From NCBI GenBank assembly GCA_016743945.1, contig JADGFI010000020.1, forward strand, positions 1 to 64,000: a stretch of DNA of 64,000 nucleotides. Direction: 5' to 3'. The notes under the pieces are model-generated. The model had not been told where the DNA came from and ran no database searches. It saw only the letters and a list, made by a program, of their open reading frames with translations. Source of the stretch: Desulfobacteraceae bacterium (GTDB taxonomy: Bacteria > Desulfobacterota > Desulfobacteria > Desulfobacterales > Desulfobacteraceae). Positions 22,923 to 32,692 of the stretch are shown here, piece by piece; positions within the stretch are counted from its first letter, which is position 1; every line of letters starts with the position of its first letter. The translations under genes were made by a program, and so were the position numbers.

Positions 22923-25409
22923 TTAACGGGAGCAGGGGATTCGGGAAACAAATTTTCCCAAAGAGTCTTCTTGTGGCAAAATATCGATGGCGAATCTCTT
23001 GTCAGAAGTTTGACTCATCCGCAATTTTGCTTTAAATTTATTTCCCCTGGCGTCTTTTAAAACATAGGGCCTTGTGGTGTTTCCCTTCAAAAGGGTCTCC
23101 ATATTTTCTGGGGTGAGTTTTTTGCCTGAAATTTCCTTCCAGATGACAAAAAGACAATTTCCCTGTTCAGGCCGCCAATTGGCACACCCCACCCCTTTTT
23201 TGCCTTCAATTATTCGTCCGCCGCACAAGGGGCAGCTAAGTGCTTTGGGGGCGGTTGTTTTTTTTGTTTTTGGGGCGGCCCCTGATGGTGCGTCAGGTTT
23301 GGCAAAATCAAAAGAGACCTGCCATTGGCCATCTGTCTGATGGAGGATCAGGGCGGCTGAAAACCGTTTCTTTTTTTTTGAATAAAATCCTTTAAAAGGG
23401 CCTGATTTTCGGTATTTCAACAGATTACTAGCCATTTGGGGAGAGAGGGTCTTGCCGGCTATTTTTTTCCAGATGACAAAGGTGCAGTCTCGATTGCCAC
23501 AGGTGTATGCCTTCTTGGTTTCTTTTATTTGGTTGCCGCAGGCAGGACATTTCCCAACCATGGCCATCAGGGCATCGGCCTTAAAATTTTTTAATTCAAA
23601 GGGTGCTGTTTTCAGTTCATTGACCGCCTGGGCCACAAATCGTTTAATATTGACCAGAAATTGGGTGTTGGTGTCTTCTCCAAGGGAGATTCGGTTCAGG
23701 TCCATCTCCCATCGGGCCGTCTCCTCAGGCGAGGTGAGAACAGAAGAAACAGGACAGCGTCTGAGCATGTCCACAAGATAGGACCCCTTGTCCGTTGCCA
23801 AAAGTTTTTTTCCGGATCTTGCAATATATTTACGGATAATAAGGGTTTCAATGATCTGGGCCCGGGTTGACTGGGTGCCAATGCCCATATCCCCCCGGTA
23901 AAATTTTTTAATGGCCTCCTGGGATACATATCGCCCCGGATTTGTCATGTCTTTTAGCAGGAGCGCATCCGTATAGTCGGGCAGGGGGGTGGTTTGTTTT
24001 TCCTCAAGATTTATTTTTTTGGCGATGGCCTTGTCTCCCTGGATAAGGGGGGGGATCAGTTCCTTTAATTCTTTATCTTGTCTTGTTTCCTGGTAAATTC
24101 GTCTCCACCCCTGGACCAGGATGACTCGCCCCCGGGTCTGGAAGGTTTCATTGGCATAAAGGGTGACAACCCGGGTGTTTTCAAACTCACAATCTCCATG
24201 GAATGCTGCGGCAAATCGTCTCATGACCAGGTCAAAGATTTTTTTTTCATCGGAAGATGCACTGGCCGCTAGCGGTTTAAAGGGGATCAGACCATGGTGG
24301 TCGGTGAGCTTGGCATCATTAAACACCCGTTTGTTGGAGAGGGATACCCGCTGTGATTCAATCCCTGTAAAAATATCCGGAAAGGCCGTGGAAAGTTTTT
24401 GAATGATCGTTTGAACCATGTCAAGGCTTTGGGTGCCCAGAACCCGGGAGTCGGTTCTCGGGTAGGAGAGGCACTTTTTGTCCTGGTATAAGCCCTGGGC
24501 GATGTTCAAGGTTTTTTTTGCCGGAAATCCAAATTTTTTATTGGCCTCCTGCTGGAGATCGGTCAGGGAAAAAAGAAGGGGGGGCAGTTCTTTTTTCTTT
24601 TCTTTTGTTAAAGACTGAACCTGTCCCGGTGATGTTTCCTGGTTTAGTCGCAGGTATAGGGCCTGGACCTCTTTTTCCTCGGTCAGCCGGGTCTCTTTGT
24701 CCTTAAACCAACCACCTGTCCAATTGCCCTTATCTCCTTCAAACAAGATGTTCAGGGTCCAATAGGTCTGGGGCACAAATTGCTCTCTTGCTTTTTTGCG
24801 ATCCGTGAGAAGTGCCAATACCGCCGTTTGAACCCGGCCCACGGAAAAAAGATCCTTCAATCGTACTGTGAGCACACGGGTGCAATTCATGCCGATGAGC
24901 CAATCTGAAACCTGTCTATAATACCCTGCCCGCCAGAGCCTGTCATAATCGGTCATGGGTCTTAGGGCTTTCATGGTATTTCTTACCACCTCCGGTACCA
25001 GAGCCTGACTGGTCCAAAACCGCAGGATTCGGGCCTTGTCCAGGAAGCCTGCTTTAAGCAGAATGGTCCTTGCAATCACTTCGCCCTCTCGTCCGGCATC
25101 GGTTGCGATGATGACACGGCCAAAGCTTCTCTGTGTTAAAAGTTTTTTGATGGCTTTAAATTGCCCATAGGTCCTTTTAATGGGTTTGTATTCAAAGGTT
25201 GCAGGTATCAGGGGCAGGGTGTCGAGTTTCCATTTTTTTAAGGAGGGATCATACTCATCTGGTTCAAGCAGGGTCACCAGATGCCCCACAGCCCAGGTGA
25301 TGACAAAGCCAGCGCCTTCAAAGCATCCTTCCCCTTTTTTATTTACCCCCAGGGCTTTGGCAAAATCCGCTGCCACGGAAAATTTTTCTGTCAGGATTAA
25401 ATCGGTCAT
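22923..25409 (-). CDS. topB: DNA topoisomerase III (type IA)
   Basis: 828 residues. A Toprim domain at the start (LILTEKFSVAADFAKAL, then IIATDAGREGEVIA with the acidic metal residues), central type IA core with the active-site tyrosine in CLSYPRTDSRVL, and GIGTQSTRAQIIE. The C terminus has two zinc-finger-like repeats (CPACGN...CGNRDCTFVIWK and CPLCGG...CANWRPEQGNCLFVIWK), each followed by a GKxLxP segment. It resolves single-strand linked DNA during replication and recombination. Its end faces the terminator at 22869-22906. Confidence 0.95.
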   Translation of the reverse strand: MTDLILTEKFSVAADFAKALGVNKKGEGCFEGAGFVITWAVGHLVTLLEPDEYDPSLKKWKLDTLPLIPATFEYKPIKRTYGQFKAIKKLLTQRSFGRVIIATDAGREGEVIARTILLKAGFLDKARILRFWTSQALVPEVVRNTMKALRPMTDYDRLWRAGYYRQVSDWLIGMNCTRVLTVRLKDLFSVGRVQTAVLALLTDRKKAREQFVPQTYWTLNILFEGDKGNWTGGWFKDKETRLTEEKEVQALYLRLNQETSPGQVQSLTKEKKKELPPLLFSLTDLQQEANKKFGFPAKKTLNIAQGLYQDKKCLSYPRTDSRVLGTQSLDMVQTIIQKLSTAFPDIFTGIESQRVSLSNKRVFNDAKLTDHHGLIPFKPLAASASSDEKKIFDLVMRRFAAAFHGDCEFENTRVVTLYANETFQTRGRVILVQGWRRIYQETRQDKELKELIPPLIQGDKAIAKKINLEEKQTTPLPDYTDALLLKDMTNPGRYVSQEAIKKFYRGDMGIGTQSTRAQIIETLIIRKYIARSGKKLLATDKGSYLVDMLRRCPVSSVLTSPEETARWEMDLNRISLGEDTNTQFLVNIKRFVAQAVNELKTAPFELKNFKADALMAMVGKCPACGNQIKETKKAYTCGNRDCTFVIWKKIAGKTLSPQMASNLLKYRKSGPFKGFYSKKKKRFSAALILHQTDGQWQVSFDFAKPDAPSGAAPKTKKTTAPKALSCPLCGGRIIEGKKGVGCANWRPEQGNCLFVIWKEISGKKLTPENMETLLKGNTTRPYVLKDARGNKFKAKLRMSQTSDKRFAIDILPQEDSLGKFVSRIPCSR

Positions 25410-25527
25410 GGATGATTTTTTATCTTAAATGAAGGAGAATATCCATAGCTTTTCCCAAAGGTTTTTCTACACAGCCGGTATTACCCCCCTGCCGGTGTCA
25501 ATAAAAGAAGGTGGGGCAGAGAAAAAA

Positions 25528-27303
25528 TCATGTGTACATGCCTTCAATTTGCGTCGCATATTTTTTGTTGATAATTCTTCTTTTTAATTTCATGGTGGGC
25601 GTGAGTTCGTCTCCTTCAATGGAAAATTCTTCCGGCAGGATGATAAATTTTTTAATGGTCTGGACATTGGCCAGGGTGGAATTGATTCCAGCCACTTGAG
25701 TTTGTAGATGGGTTTTAAACTTTTTACAGGTGGAAGCCTCTTTTGTATTTTGGGCAGCACTTTTGATGGCATCGGCTGTCTGTTCGATTTTTTCAGGATC
25801 CAGAGTGAACAAGGCGGTTATGTATTTGCGTTGATCGCCAATTACCACCACCTGGCTGACAATGGGGATTGACTTTAGCTTTCCCTCTATAACCTGGGGG
25901 GATATGTTTTCACCCCCCGAGGTGATCAGCAATTCTTTTTTCCGATCCGTAATTTTCAGGAACCTCGTATCATCAAGCGTCCCAACGTCCCCGGAATGGA
26001 GCCAGCCATCCTTGTCAATTGTTTCGTCTGTTGCTTCCTGGTTTTTAAAATACCCTTTAAATACATGGCGGCCGCGCATTAAAATCTCCCCGTCCCCGGC
26101 AATGGATATTTCGGTACCGGTGATGGGGGGACCTGCCCATCCGGTTCGATATTTAAAGGGCTGGGGGAGGGACAGGGTGGCAGGGCCGGTACATTCGCTC
26201 ATGCCATACACTTCTGTGACGGGAATACCCAGGCTCAGGAAGAACTCCAGAGAATCCATAGATATGGGGGCTGCCGTGGAGATAAACAATCGGCAGCGGT
26301 CGAATCCGAGTCGTTCCCGTACTTTGGAAAAAACCAATTTGTCTGCCAGGTTGACCAGGGACGGTTTTGGAAGATTTCTTTGATCCGCATATCCGGCTGC
26401 GAGTCCCTTTTTCCTGGCCCAGGCCGCTATTTTTTTCTTTAACCAGGAATTATGCGCACCGGCAGCCGTCATTTTGGCTTGAATCTTTTCCCAAACCCGG
26501 GGAACTCCCACGAAGATGGTGGGGTGTATTTGGGTAAGATTATCACCCAAAAGATCCAGGCTTTCGGCAAACCAGCTCCTAGCACCCGTGATTGTGGGAA
26601 TATACAGACTGACAACCTGCTCGGCAATGTGACTTAGGGGAAGATAGCTGATGAGATGATCGGTATGGTCGCCTTTGACAGCATCCACTACCTGTTGTCC
26701 TGTCCAGATAATATTGTCGTGGCTCAGCATCACCCCCTTGGGATTGCCTGTTGTGCCGGAGGTATAGATAAGGGAGCAGCAGTCGTCGGGCTTTTGGATG
26801 GTCATCCTTTTATCAAGCGCCTCGTCAGATATCTTTTCTGCGATCATTGGCAGATCTTTCCAAAAAAAAATCTGGTCATCTTCATCTGTTCCCGTCATCA
26901 TCACAATGGCCTTCAAGTCGGGCAGCTCCTGGCGGATCTGCTTGAATTTTGCCAATTGTTCTTCATTTTCCACCACCGCAATGGCTGCCTGGCTATGACG
27001 GGCAATATAGCGGCATTGCTCCGGGCTGTTTGTGGCATAGATGCCCCCGGGGATCCCGCCGGCAAAAATCGCGGCCATATTACTGATGAACCACTGGGGG
27101 CGGTTGTTCCCCAGAATACTGATGCTGTTGCCTTCTTGCAAACCCATGGCCATAAACGCCCGGGCAGTGGTTCTAACCTGGTCGTAGTAGTCCTGCCAGG
27201 TGGTTTCTTCCCAGTTTCCATTAATTTTATTTTTTAATGCAATCCGGTTACCAAATTTATCCACCGTGCCCTTCATCACTTCCATTATCGTTCTTTTTTT
27301 CAT
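25528..27303 (-). CDS. long-chain acyl-CoA synthetase (AMP-forming)
   Basis: 591 residues of the ANL superfamily. The P-loop-like LIYTSGTTGNPKGVMLSHD binds ATP, VYGMSECTGPATLS is the adenylation motif, and WLHSGDVGTLDD plus TDRKKELLITSGGENISP form the hinge and C-terminal lid. Layout and length match FadD15/ACSL-type long-chain ligases that activate fatty acids for beta-oxidation. I chose the start at 27303, with GGAGGGGAG just upstream, rather than 27336. It has no co-directional partner close by. Confidence 0.9.
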   Translation of the reverse strand: MKKRTIMEVMKGTVDKFGNRIALKNKINGNWEETTWQDYYDQVRTTARAFMAMGLQEGNSISILGNNRPQWFISNMAAIFAGGIPGGIYATNSPEQCRYIARHSQAAIAVVENEEQLAKFKQIRQELPDLKAIVMMTGTDEDDQIFFWKDLPMIAEKISDEALDKRMTIQKPDDCCSLIYTSGTTGNPKGVMLSHDNIIWTGQQVVDAVKGDHTDHLISYLPLSHIAEQVVSLYIPTITGARSWFAESLDLLGDNLTQIHPTIFVGVPRVWEKIQAKMTAAGAHNSWLKKKIAAWARKKGLAAGYADQRNLPKPSLVNLADKLVFSKVRERLGFDRCRLFISTAAPISMDSLEFFLSLGIPVTEVYGMSECTGPATLSLPQPFKYRTGWAGPPITGTEISIAGDGEILMRGRHVFKGYFKNQEATDETIDKDGWLHSGDVGTLDDTRFLKITDRKKELLITSGGENISPQVIEGKLKSIPIVSQVVVIGDQRKYITALFTLDPEKIEQTADAIKSAAQNTKEASTCKKFKTHLQTQVAGINSTLANVQTIKKFIILPEEFSIEGDELTPTMKLKRRIINKKYATQIEGMYT

Positions 27304-27864
27304 GGTTCTCCCCTCCCTCTTTTTTATAAAAAACAATAAGAAAATTGGTTATAGGATAATTTGTGATTGGAAACAGTGGGAAAACTTGTGCCAGGTTTGT
27401 TGTGAAGTCTTTTATAATCAGCGGGAATCAGCAGATATAGCGGATGATTTTATCTGCCTATTTCATATCGGTTAGGGAAAAAAATGTCAATTAGGAAACC
27501 CCTGATTCTATAAAATAAAAAAGGCGGTGTCATGAATTAAATGGGACATGATCTGGGTCCATCCATCTTTTGGGCGGGTAATTTTTTCTTGACCTTATGG
27601 GCCAGGCCTAATAAATATGGAGGGTGCTAGAACCGCAAATTTTATAACTTGAACGAAATAGCTTGCCTTTTGGCCCATCTACTGCGTTGCATCAAAGATA
27701 CATAGGCCTGCTATTGAACCTTTAATGCGCCTTGTAGAAGAGCCAAAATTTTGCGCTATTTCTGCTCAACTTATTTCATCTGCGGTCCTTATTAATTGAA
27801 TATTTCTTTTTAAAGGTTTTTTCCATGATAAAAATCGGATTGACAAATGATAGGTTAAGCTGCC
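27304..27864. other. intergenic region with a large palindrome
   Basis: No gene supported. The left part is the leader of the divergent acyl-CoA synthetase gene; the right part is mostly the imperfect inverted repeat at 27632-27786, described separately, followed by the short leader of mscS. Confidence 0.6.
27632..27786. repeat. long imperfect inverted repeat (MITE/REP-like)
   Basis: About 155 bp. The left arm (ACCGCAAATTTTATAACTTG..., GAAATAGC, TTTTGGCCCATCTAC) is mirrored by the right arm (GTAGAAGAGCCAAAA, GCTATTTC, CAACTTATTTCATCTGCGGT), meeting near AGGCCT at 27704-27709. Arms of about 70 bp pair with scattered mismatches. No open frame lies inside. Such structures are typical of non-autonomous miniature elements spread in a genome; only one copy is in this window. 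Confidence 0.72.
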
Positions 27865-28983
27865 ATGGGTTTTAACAAAGCGAAATTTATGGAGATCCTG
27901 GCCCAGATAGCGCCCAACCGATATCTCCAGGCAGTGTTGATTATCCTTTTGTTTTTGGGGTTGGCAAAGGGGGTCGACCTGATTCTCACCCGGATTGTCA
28001 AAGGGTGGATTGAAAAGACAAAGCTCAAAGTGGATGACCAGGTATTGGATATCTTTCACCGGCCTGTTTTTTTAAGCATCATTCTTTTTGGTCTGGCCCT
28101 TGCCACGGAAAGACTGGGGTTTCCCGGGACCATCGGTTTTATCACCCTGGGCTGTCTGAAAACCATTGCCATATTTTATTGGGCATTGGCCGCCACCCGG
28201 TTTCTTAAGCTCTTACTCCACCTGGTGAGTCGTGACGAAAGTTGGTTTAATCTGATCCAGGACCGCACCCTGCCGCTTTTTAACAATCTTTTGATTCTTG
28301 TGGTCACCGGCCTGTCCATTTATATTGTGTTTCTGGTCTGGAATATCGATCTGACCGCCTGGGTCGCATCCGCCGGGATATTGGGTCTTGCGATTTCCTT
28401 TGCCGCAAAAGACACCCTGGCCAATCTGTTTTCAGGTGTTTTTATCATGGCCGATGCCCCCTATAAGCTCGGGGATTTTATTGTCCTGGATTCAGGCGAG
28501 CGGGGGGATGTCACCAATATCGGTATCCGCAGTACCCGGATTTTAACAAGGGATGATGTGGAAATTACCGTGCCCAATTCCATCATGGGAAATACCAAGA
28601 TTACCAATGAAGCCGGCGGCCGTCATGAAAAATTTCGTGTCCGAGTAAAGGTGGGCGTGGCCTATGGTTCAGATATTGGCAAGGTGCATAAGGTCTTGCT
28701 GGATGTGGCATCGGGCTTCCCGGAAGTTTGCAAAATTCCGGAACCCCGGGTTCGCTTTCGTGCCTTTGGTGATTCCAGTCTGGACCATGAATTGCTATGC
28801 TGGGTCAGAAAACCAGTATTTCGCGGCAAGGTTTTGCACCTGCTCAATACAGCTGTTTATAAACGGTTTATGGAAGAGGGTATAGAAATTCCCTTTCCCC
28901 AGCAGGATGTCCATGTACGATCTGTCTCAACAGACAATCAGGCCATTGAAAAAAACACCATTGAACCCGTAAAAAAATCTTAA
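27865..28983 (+). CDS. small-conductance mechanosensitive channel (MscS family)
   Basis: 372 residues with four hydrophobic segments before the pore helix. The pore and beta domain are clear: ASAGILGLAISFAAKDTLANL is the TM3 region, followed by GVFIMADAPYKLGDFI and TILTRDD-like strand motifs (STRILTRDDVEITVPNS). The C-terminal alpha-beta domain ends with IEIPFPQQDVHV, standard for the family. It releases solutes on hypo-osmotic shock. Stands alone, followed by a strong hairpin. Confidence 0.93.
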   Translation: MGFNKAKFMEILAQIAPNRYLQAVLIILLFLGLAKGVDLILTRIVKGWIEKTKLKVDDQVLDIFHRPVFLSIILFGLALATERLGFPGTIGFITLGCLKTIAIFYWALAATRFLKLLLHLVSRDESWFNLIQDRTLPLFNNLLILVVTGLSIYIVFLVWNIDLTAWVASAGILGLAISFAAKDTLANLFSGVFIMADAPYKLGDFIVLDSGERGDVTNIGIRSTRILTRDDVEITVPNSIMGNTKITNEAGGRHEKFRVRVKVGVAYGSDIGKVHKVLLDVASGFPEVCKIPEPRVRFRAFGDSSLDHELLCWVRKPVFRGKVLHLLNTAVYKRFMEEGIEIPFPQQDVHVRSVSTDNQAIEKNTIEPVKKS

Positions 28984-28985
28984 AA

Positions 28986-29028
28986 AAAGCCCTGTTGGCA
29001 GGGAATTAAATTTGGCAAACAGGGCTTT
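28986..29028. terminator. bidirectional terminator between mscS and a convergent gene
   Basis: 11-bp stem AAAGCCCTGTT / AACAGGGCTTT with a 21-nt loop. A-rich sequence precedes it and the right arm ends in TTT, so it can serve both the rightward mscS transcript and the leftward neighbour at 29053. Confidence 0.75.
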
Positions 29029-29052
29029 GAAAATAAAAGCAAAAATAAAAGA

Positions 29053-29544
29053 TCAAATGGGCAGGTCAAAGGCGCCGGGGCCAATTTTCCACGCCCCGTC
29101 TTCTTTGATAAGGCTAATGGTGTCTTGAGTCTCATGTTCTTCAAGGATGCAAAAAACATATCCCACAATCCGGTACAAGGGGTTGATACTGCGGATGGTG
29201 GTGGCGTTAATCTGAATTTGGGCCGATGTATCATCCATGCTTAATACCGTGGTTTTCATAAGGATGGGTTTCATCTGCAGGTAGCTTGTTTGATATCCCC
29301 GGTTGTAGGCATCCCTATCCTGCAGTCTGAGATAGAGTTCTACCATGTCCACATCATTTTCATTTATCAGGGCATCTTCACTGAGGAAATCCGCCATTGA
29401 GGGCTCCAGCATATAGTAAGCTTTGGTAAAGTTTTTTACCACTTGTGCGGGGGTACTGCCTTCTGCCCATGCGGATGATGCATGGAGGCTTAGGCCAATC
29501 AACAGGGCTGCCACTAGGGAAATCAGTCTGGGGCTTTTTTTCAT
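29053..29544 (-). CDS. exported protein, possible NTF2/DUF4878-like fold
   Basis: 163 residues with a clear signal peptide (cleaved after SSAWA). The mature part starts STPAQVVKNFTKAYYMLEPSMADFLSE and ends LIKEDGAWKIGPGAF, the outline of small NTF2-like periplasmic proteins in which a helix pair precedes a sheet. I infer the fold only from this pattern. Function unknown. Ribosome site AAGGAG lies upstream of the ATG. Confidence 0.72.
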   Translation of the reverse strand: MKKSPRLISLVAALLIGLSLHASSAWAEGSTPAQVVKNFTKAYYMLEPSMADFLSEDALINENDVDMVELYLRLQDRDAYNRGYQTSYLQMKPILMKTTVLSMDDTSAQIQINATTIRSINPLYRIVGYVFCILEEHETQDTISLIKEDGAWKIGPGAFDLPI

Positions 29545-29966
29545 TCGTTGGTTCTCCTTTTAATTTTTTGTGTTCTGTACGGTATTTAAATATATATTTT
29601 ATATTATAAACCAATAATTCCAAAAATAATTATCTGGAATCTAATAGCAAATACCAGATTAATATTCAATGGTTGGTGTCTCTTTGGACAGTGCATCCCT
29701 TTTTTGAGTTTCCGGCTTGGTGTAAAATCGAAATTCGTTCCTCCTGTAAACCTCCAATTATATGACCAGAATTTAGATTCATTTGATTGCGATTGGTCAA
29801 ATATAATTGGATATATCTTTACAATAATAATATGCTTTGATACAAAAATAATTATCCAATTTTAATTTTTGTCGGTCGGATATTTTCTATTTTCCCAATT
29901 ATTCAAATCACAGTTGTGGATATAAAAGACTGTTTAGTGATTATTAAGCTGACCAAAGGAGAAAAA
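29545..29966. other. AT-rich intergenic region
   Basis: Divergent promoter region between the exported protein and the DUF302 gene. It contains several copies of AATAATTAT-like words and CCAATTATA/TATAATTGG-type partial inverted repeats but no gene, clear terminator or convincing promoter that I can name. Confidence 0.45.
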
Positions 29967-30419
29967 ATGAAAAAAGAACTTCTTGTCTTATTGCTAGTGT
30001 TTTTCCTGGTATCACCAATAATGGCCGCAGAGGGTGTAATTAATGTCTTGAGTGTTTTTAATGTAGAAGAAACGGCGAATCGCATGGAAACCATATTGAA
30101 TGAAAAAGGGATGACGATATTTAGTCGGATAAAACATTCCGAAGGAGCTGGCAAAATTGGAATTAAATTGCGTGATACAGAACTAATAATATTCGGGAAT
30201 CCTAAAGTGGGAAGCCCGCTTATGAAATGTCAGCAAAGTGTTGCCATTGATTTACCCCAAAAAGCATTAATCTGGAAAGATGATAAAGCTAAGGTATGGA
30301 TATCGTACAACGATCCAAGATACTTAAAAAAGAGGCATTATCTTTCGGGTTGTGAAGACATCATATCAAAGATAGAAATGGCAATGGCCGGAATAACAAA
30401 GGCAGCATCAAAAGAATAA
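29967..30419 (+). CDS. exported DUF302 family protein
   Basis: 150 residues. A signal peptide (ELLVLLLVFFLVSPIMA) is followed by the DUF302 fold: NVEETANRMETILNEKGMTIFSRIKHSEGA, then LIIFGNPKVGSPLM and SVAIDLPQKALIWKD with a typical VWISYNDPRYL. DUF302 proteins are small alpha-beta domains of unclear function, often exported in sulfur and iron bacteria. The start at 29967 has AAAGGAGAAAAA directly before it; an earlier in-frame start at 29916 would hide the signal peptide. Confidence 0.87.
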   Translation: MKKELLVLLLVFFLVSPIMAAEGVINVLSVFNVEETANRMETILNEKGMTIFSRIKHSEGAGKIGIKLRDTELIIFGNPKVGSPLMKCQQSVAIDLPQKALIWKDDKAKVWISYNDPRYLKKRHYLSGCEDIISKIEMAMAGITKAASKE

Positions 30420-30674
30420 TATTATATAAGGTCGCAATCCACCTTCCTTCCTGGAACCATGACCCTTCTGAAACTAACATCCCCAAGGACTCTCCAAAAA
30501 TGGATCTGGTTGCCATTGGGTCCTTGTTTGCCGGGGAATCCTTGGGCATGTTTCTGGCAATCTTGTAAGCGCGATTTTATTTAATGTGAAATTGAGTAAG
30601 ATTTGTCATGCGAATTTATTCATAATCCTATCTTTTAAAGATTTTTACAAAAAAAAAGGTACAGGAGACCTAAA

Positions 30675-31094
30675 ATGGGGTTAGATAAAAAATATGAAAC
30701 CGGTATTCTTTGGCAGGATACCCAGCACCGGCAGTTGGTTGATCTCATGGAAAAATTATCTGATTCCAATGCCAGGGAAGCAGATTCTAAAATGTTTACC
30801 TATACCACCGCGTTTCTGGCCATGTATGTCACCCATCATTTTAACCTGGAAGAGCAGTATATGAAAGCCTATGGATATCCTGAGCTTGAATTTCATTTAA
30901 AGGAGCACCAAAAATATATTGACATGGTCAAGACCTTTCGCAGGGATCACACCCATTTTTCCGGGGAAGGTGCTTTATTCCTGGAAAAAAACATTCTGAA
31001 ATGGATTTTAGATCATATCATGGACAATGACCAGAAACTGGGGGCGTTTATCCGTATTGAGGAAAGAAAACGCATTCTGGCCCAGGAAGGCTAA
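30675..31094 (+). CDS. bacteriohemerythrin
   Basis: 139 residues, single hemerythrin domain. The di-iron ligands appear in order: His in TQHRQLV, His and Glu in HHFNLEEQYM, two His in HLKEHQKYI, and the HxxxxD in LDHIMDND. Such proteins bind oxygen reversibly and in anaerobes are thought to scavenge or sense it. ACAGGAGACC precedes the ATG. It stands alone, convergent with the phospholipase-D gene. Confidence 0.93.
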   Translation: MGLDKKYETGILWQDTQHRQLVDLMEKLSDSNAREADSKMFTYTTAFLAMYVTHHFNLEEQYMKAYGYPELEFHLKEHQKYIDMVKTFRRDHTHFSGEGALFLEKNILKWILDHIMDNDQKLGAFIRIEERKRILAQEG

Positions 31095-31103
31095 ACAGGG
31101 TTC

Positions 31104-32669
31104 CTAAAGCTGGGATTCAATGGGAAGAATCCCCATGAGCCCGATGCCGAATCGTCGCCAAAAACCAGTATAGGGCTCAACATTGAATGTCTTTGGTTCC
31201 CCATTTACAAAGCCGTGCCATACAATTTCTTCCTTTCCTCCCGATCCCTTTGTAAGTTCCAGTTGAAAGGCTATTTGATCGATGTTTTGATCAAACCAGG
31301 TGGCCATACCGGCTGCAATCTCATTTGAGGTGAAGACTACACCAATTTCAGTGTTCTCTGTCACCGATCGCGGGTCAAGATTTAAAGAACCAATAAACAC
31401 CCGGCTGCGGTCAAAGATGAAGGACTTGGCGTGGAGGCTGGCTTTGGAGGAACCGGTCCCCCCTTCTTTGTCACGGCGTTGCTCCCGGGTCAGTTTTTTG
31501 TTCATTTCGTGGATCTCGACCCCGCCCCTTAACAGGGCTTTCCGGTATTTGGCATAGCCGGCATGGACAATGCCCACATCTGTGGATGCCAGGGAATTGG
31601 TCAGGATCCGGACGCGAATCCCTTGGCTGGCCAGTCCGGTTAAAAAAGTGACGCCTTGGTTGCCCGGCACAAAATAAGGTGAAAAAATGATCAATTCTCG
31701 ATCAATTGCCTCCAGGTAAGGCGCAAGTTGGGGGGCCATGTGAAGTTGGGTTTCGCTCCGGTCTTGGGTGATTTTTTCCGGCGCATCGGAAATGACCTCG
31801 GCATCGCCCCAATGATAGGTTTCTTGATTCGCTCTTAATTTTTTTGCCAGGTTTGAATTTTTTAATGCCTGGAGGTAGGGGGAGTCTTGCTGCCGGGCAA
31901 TAAATTTATTTAATTTTTGTCTTTTTTGGGTGACTTCTTCGGGGGAGGGCGGTTTGCCCATCAGCGTCAGGGCAGGATAGGCAAGCTCATGGTTCCAATA
32001 TCTGTCAAAGGAGGTGGATACCTGGTTGACAACCGGGCCCATGGCCAGGACATCCAGGTCGGCAAAGGCCAGGTCGGGCTGGGCATCAAAATATTCATCT
32101 CCAATGTTGCGACCCCCCAGAATGGTGACCTGGTTGTCAACGGTAAAGGATTTATTGTGCATTCTCCGGGTTTTGGTGCCGAAACCTGTGACAAACTGCA
32201 GGGTCCTGCCAGCTTTTCGGCTAAATGGGTTGAAAATTCTCACCTCTATTTTGGGGTGAAGGTTCAGGGCCATCACCCCACGATCTCTGCCTTCAAGGCC
32301 CATGTCATCCAATAGCAGCCGTACCCGAACCCCCCGATCGGCTGCCTTGATCAATTGTTCCATGAACAGTTTGCCCGTAAGATCATTGTGAAAAAGGTAA
32401 TACTGGGCGTCAATACTTCGTTGGGCCGTGTGGGCCAGGACTGCACGGGCCACAAAGGCGTCCAGGCCGTTTCCCAACAGTATGAATCCGGATTTATCCG
32501 GGTTGTCTGATTTTCCCCGGGCCCCGGCTTGACCCAGATAGGTGTTTTGTGTGTCTGTGTAGGCAAAACTTTCACTTCGGTTCGTATTGGCCGGCAGGGT
32601 GGCACAGCCAATATTATTGATCAGGCCTGCTGCCAAAAGTATCCCAAATAAAAATTTTTGAAAAAACAT
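31104..32669 (-). CDS. phospholipase D-like lipoprotein (cardiolipin synthase C type)
   Basis: 521 residues. The N terminus has a lipobox (NIGC-A), so it is probably membrane-tethered. Two HKD motifs give the catalytic pair: HNKSFTVDNQ and HAKSFIFDRS, each followed by GG/GS-N (GGRNIGDEYF, GSLNLDPRS). The layout matches ClsC/YmdC, which makes cardiolipin from phosphatidylglycerol and phosphatidylethanolamine. A general phosphodiesterase role cannot be excluded. The XRE-cupin regulator is upstream in the same direction, 23 bp away. Confidence 0.88.
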   Translation of the reverse strand: MFFQKFLFGILLAAGLINNIGCATLPANTNRSESFAYTDTQNTYLGQAGARGKSDNPDKSGFILLGNGLDAFVARAVLAHTAQRSIDAQYYLFHNDLTGKLFMEQLIKAADRGVRVRLLLDDMGLEGRDRGVMALNLHPKIEVRIFNPFSRKAGRTLQFVTGFGTKTRRMHNKSFTVDNQVTILGGRNIGDEYFDAQPDLAFADLDVLAMGPVVNQVSTSFDRYWNHELAYPALTLMGKPPSPEEVTQKRQKLNKFIARQQDSPYLQALKNSNLAKKLRANQETYHWGDAEVISDAPEKITQDRSETQLHMAPQLAPYLEAIDRELIIFSPYFVPGNQGVTFLTGLASQGIRVRILTNSLASTDVGIVHAGYAKYRKALLRGGVEIHEMNKKLTREQRRDKEGGTGSSKASLHAKSFIFDRSRVFIGSLNLDPRSVTENTEIGVVFTSNEIAAGMATWFDQNIDQIAFQLELTKGSGGKEEIVWHGFVNGEPKTFNVEPYTGFWRRFGIGLMGILPIESQL

Positions 32670-32692
32670 GCTGTTTTCTCCCCTTATAGGAT

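Noticed and set aside
30420..30674. possible fragment reading PKDSPKMDLVAIGSLFAGES in the gap before the hemerythrin gene
   Set aside because: It resembles a membrane-protein tail, but is too short to name or to distinguish from chance.
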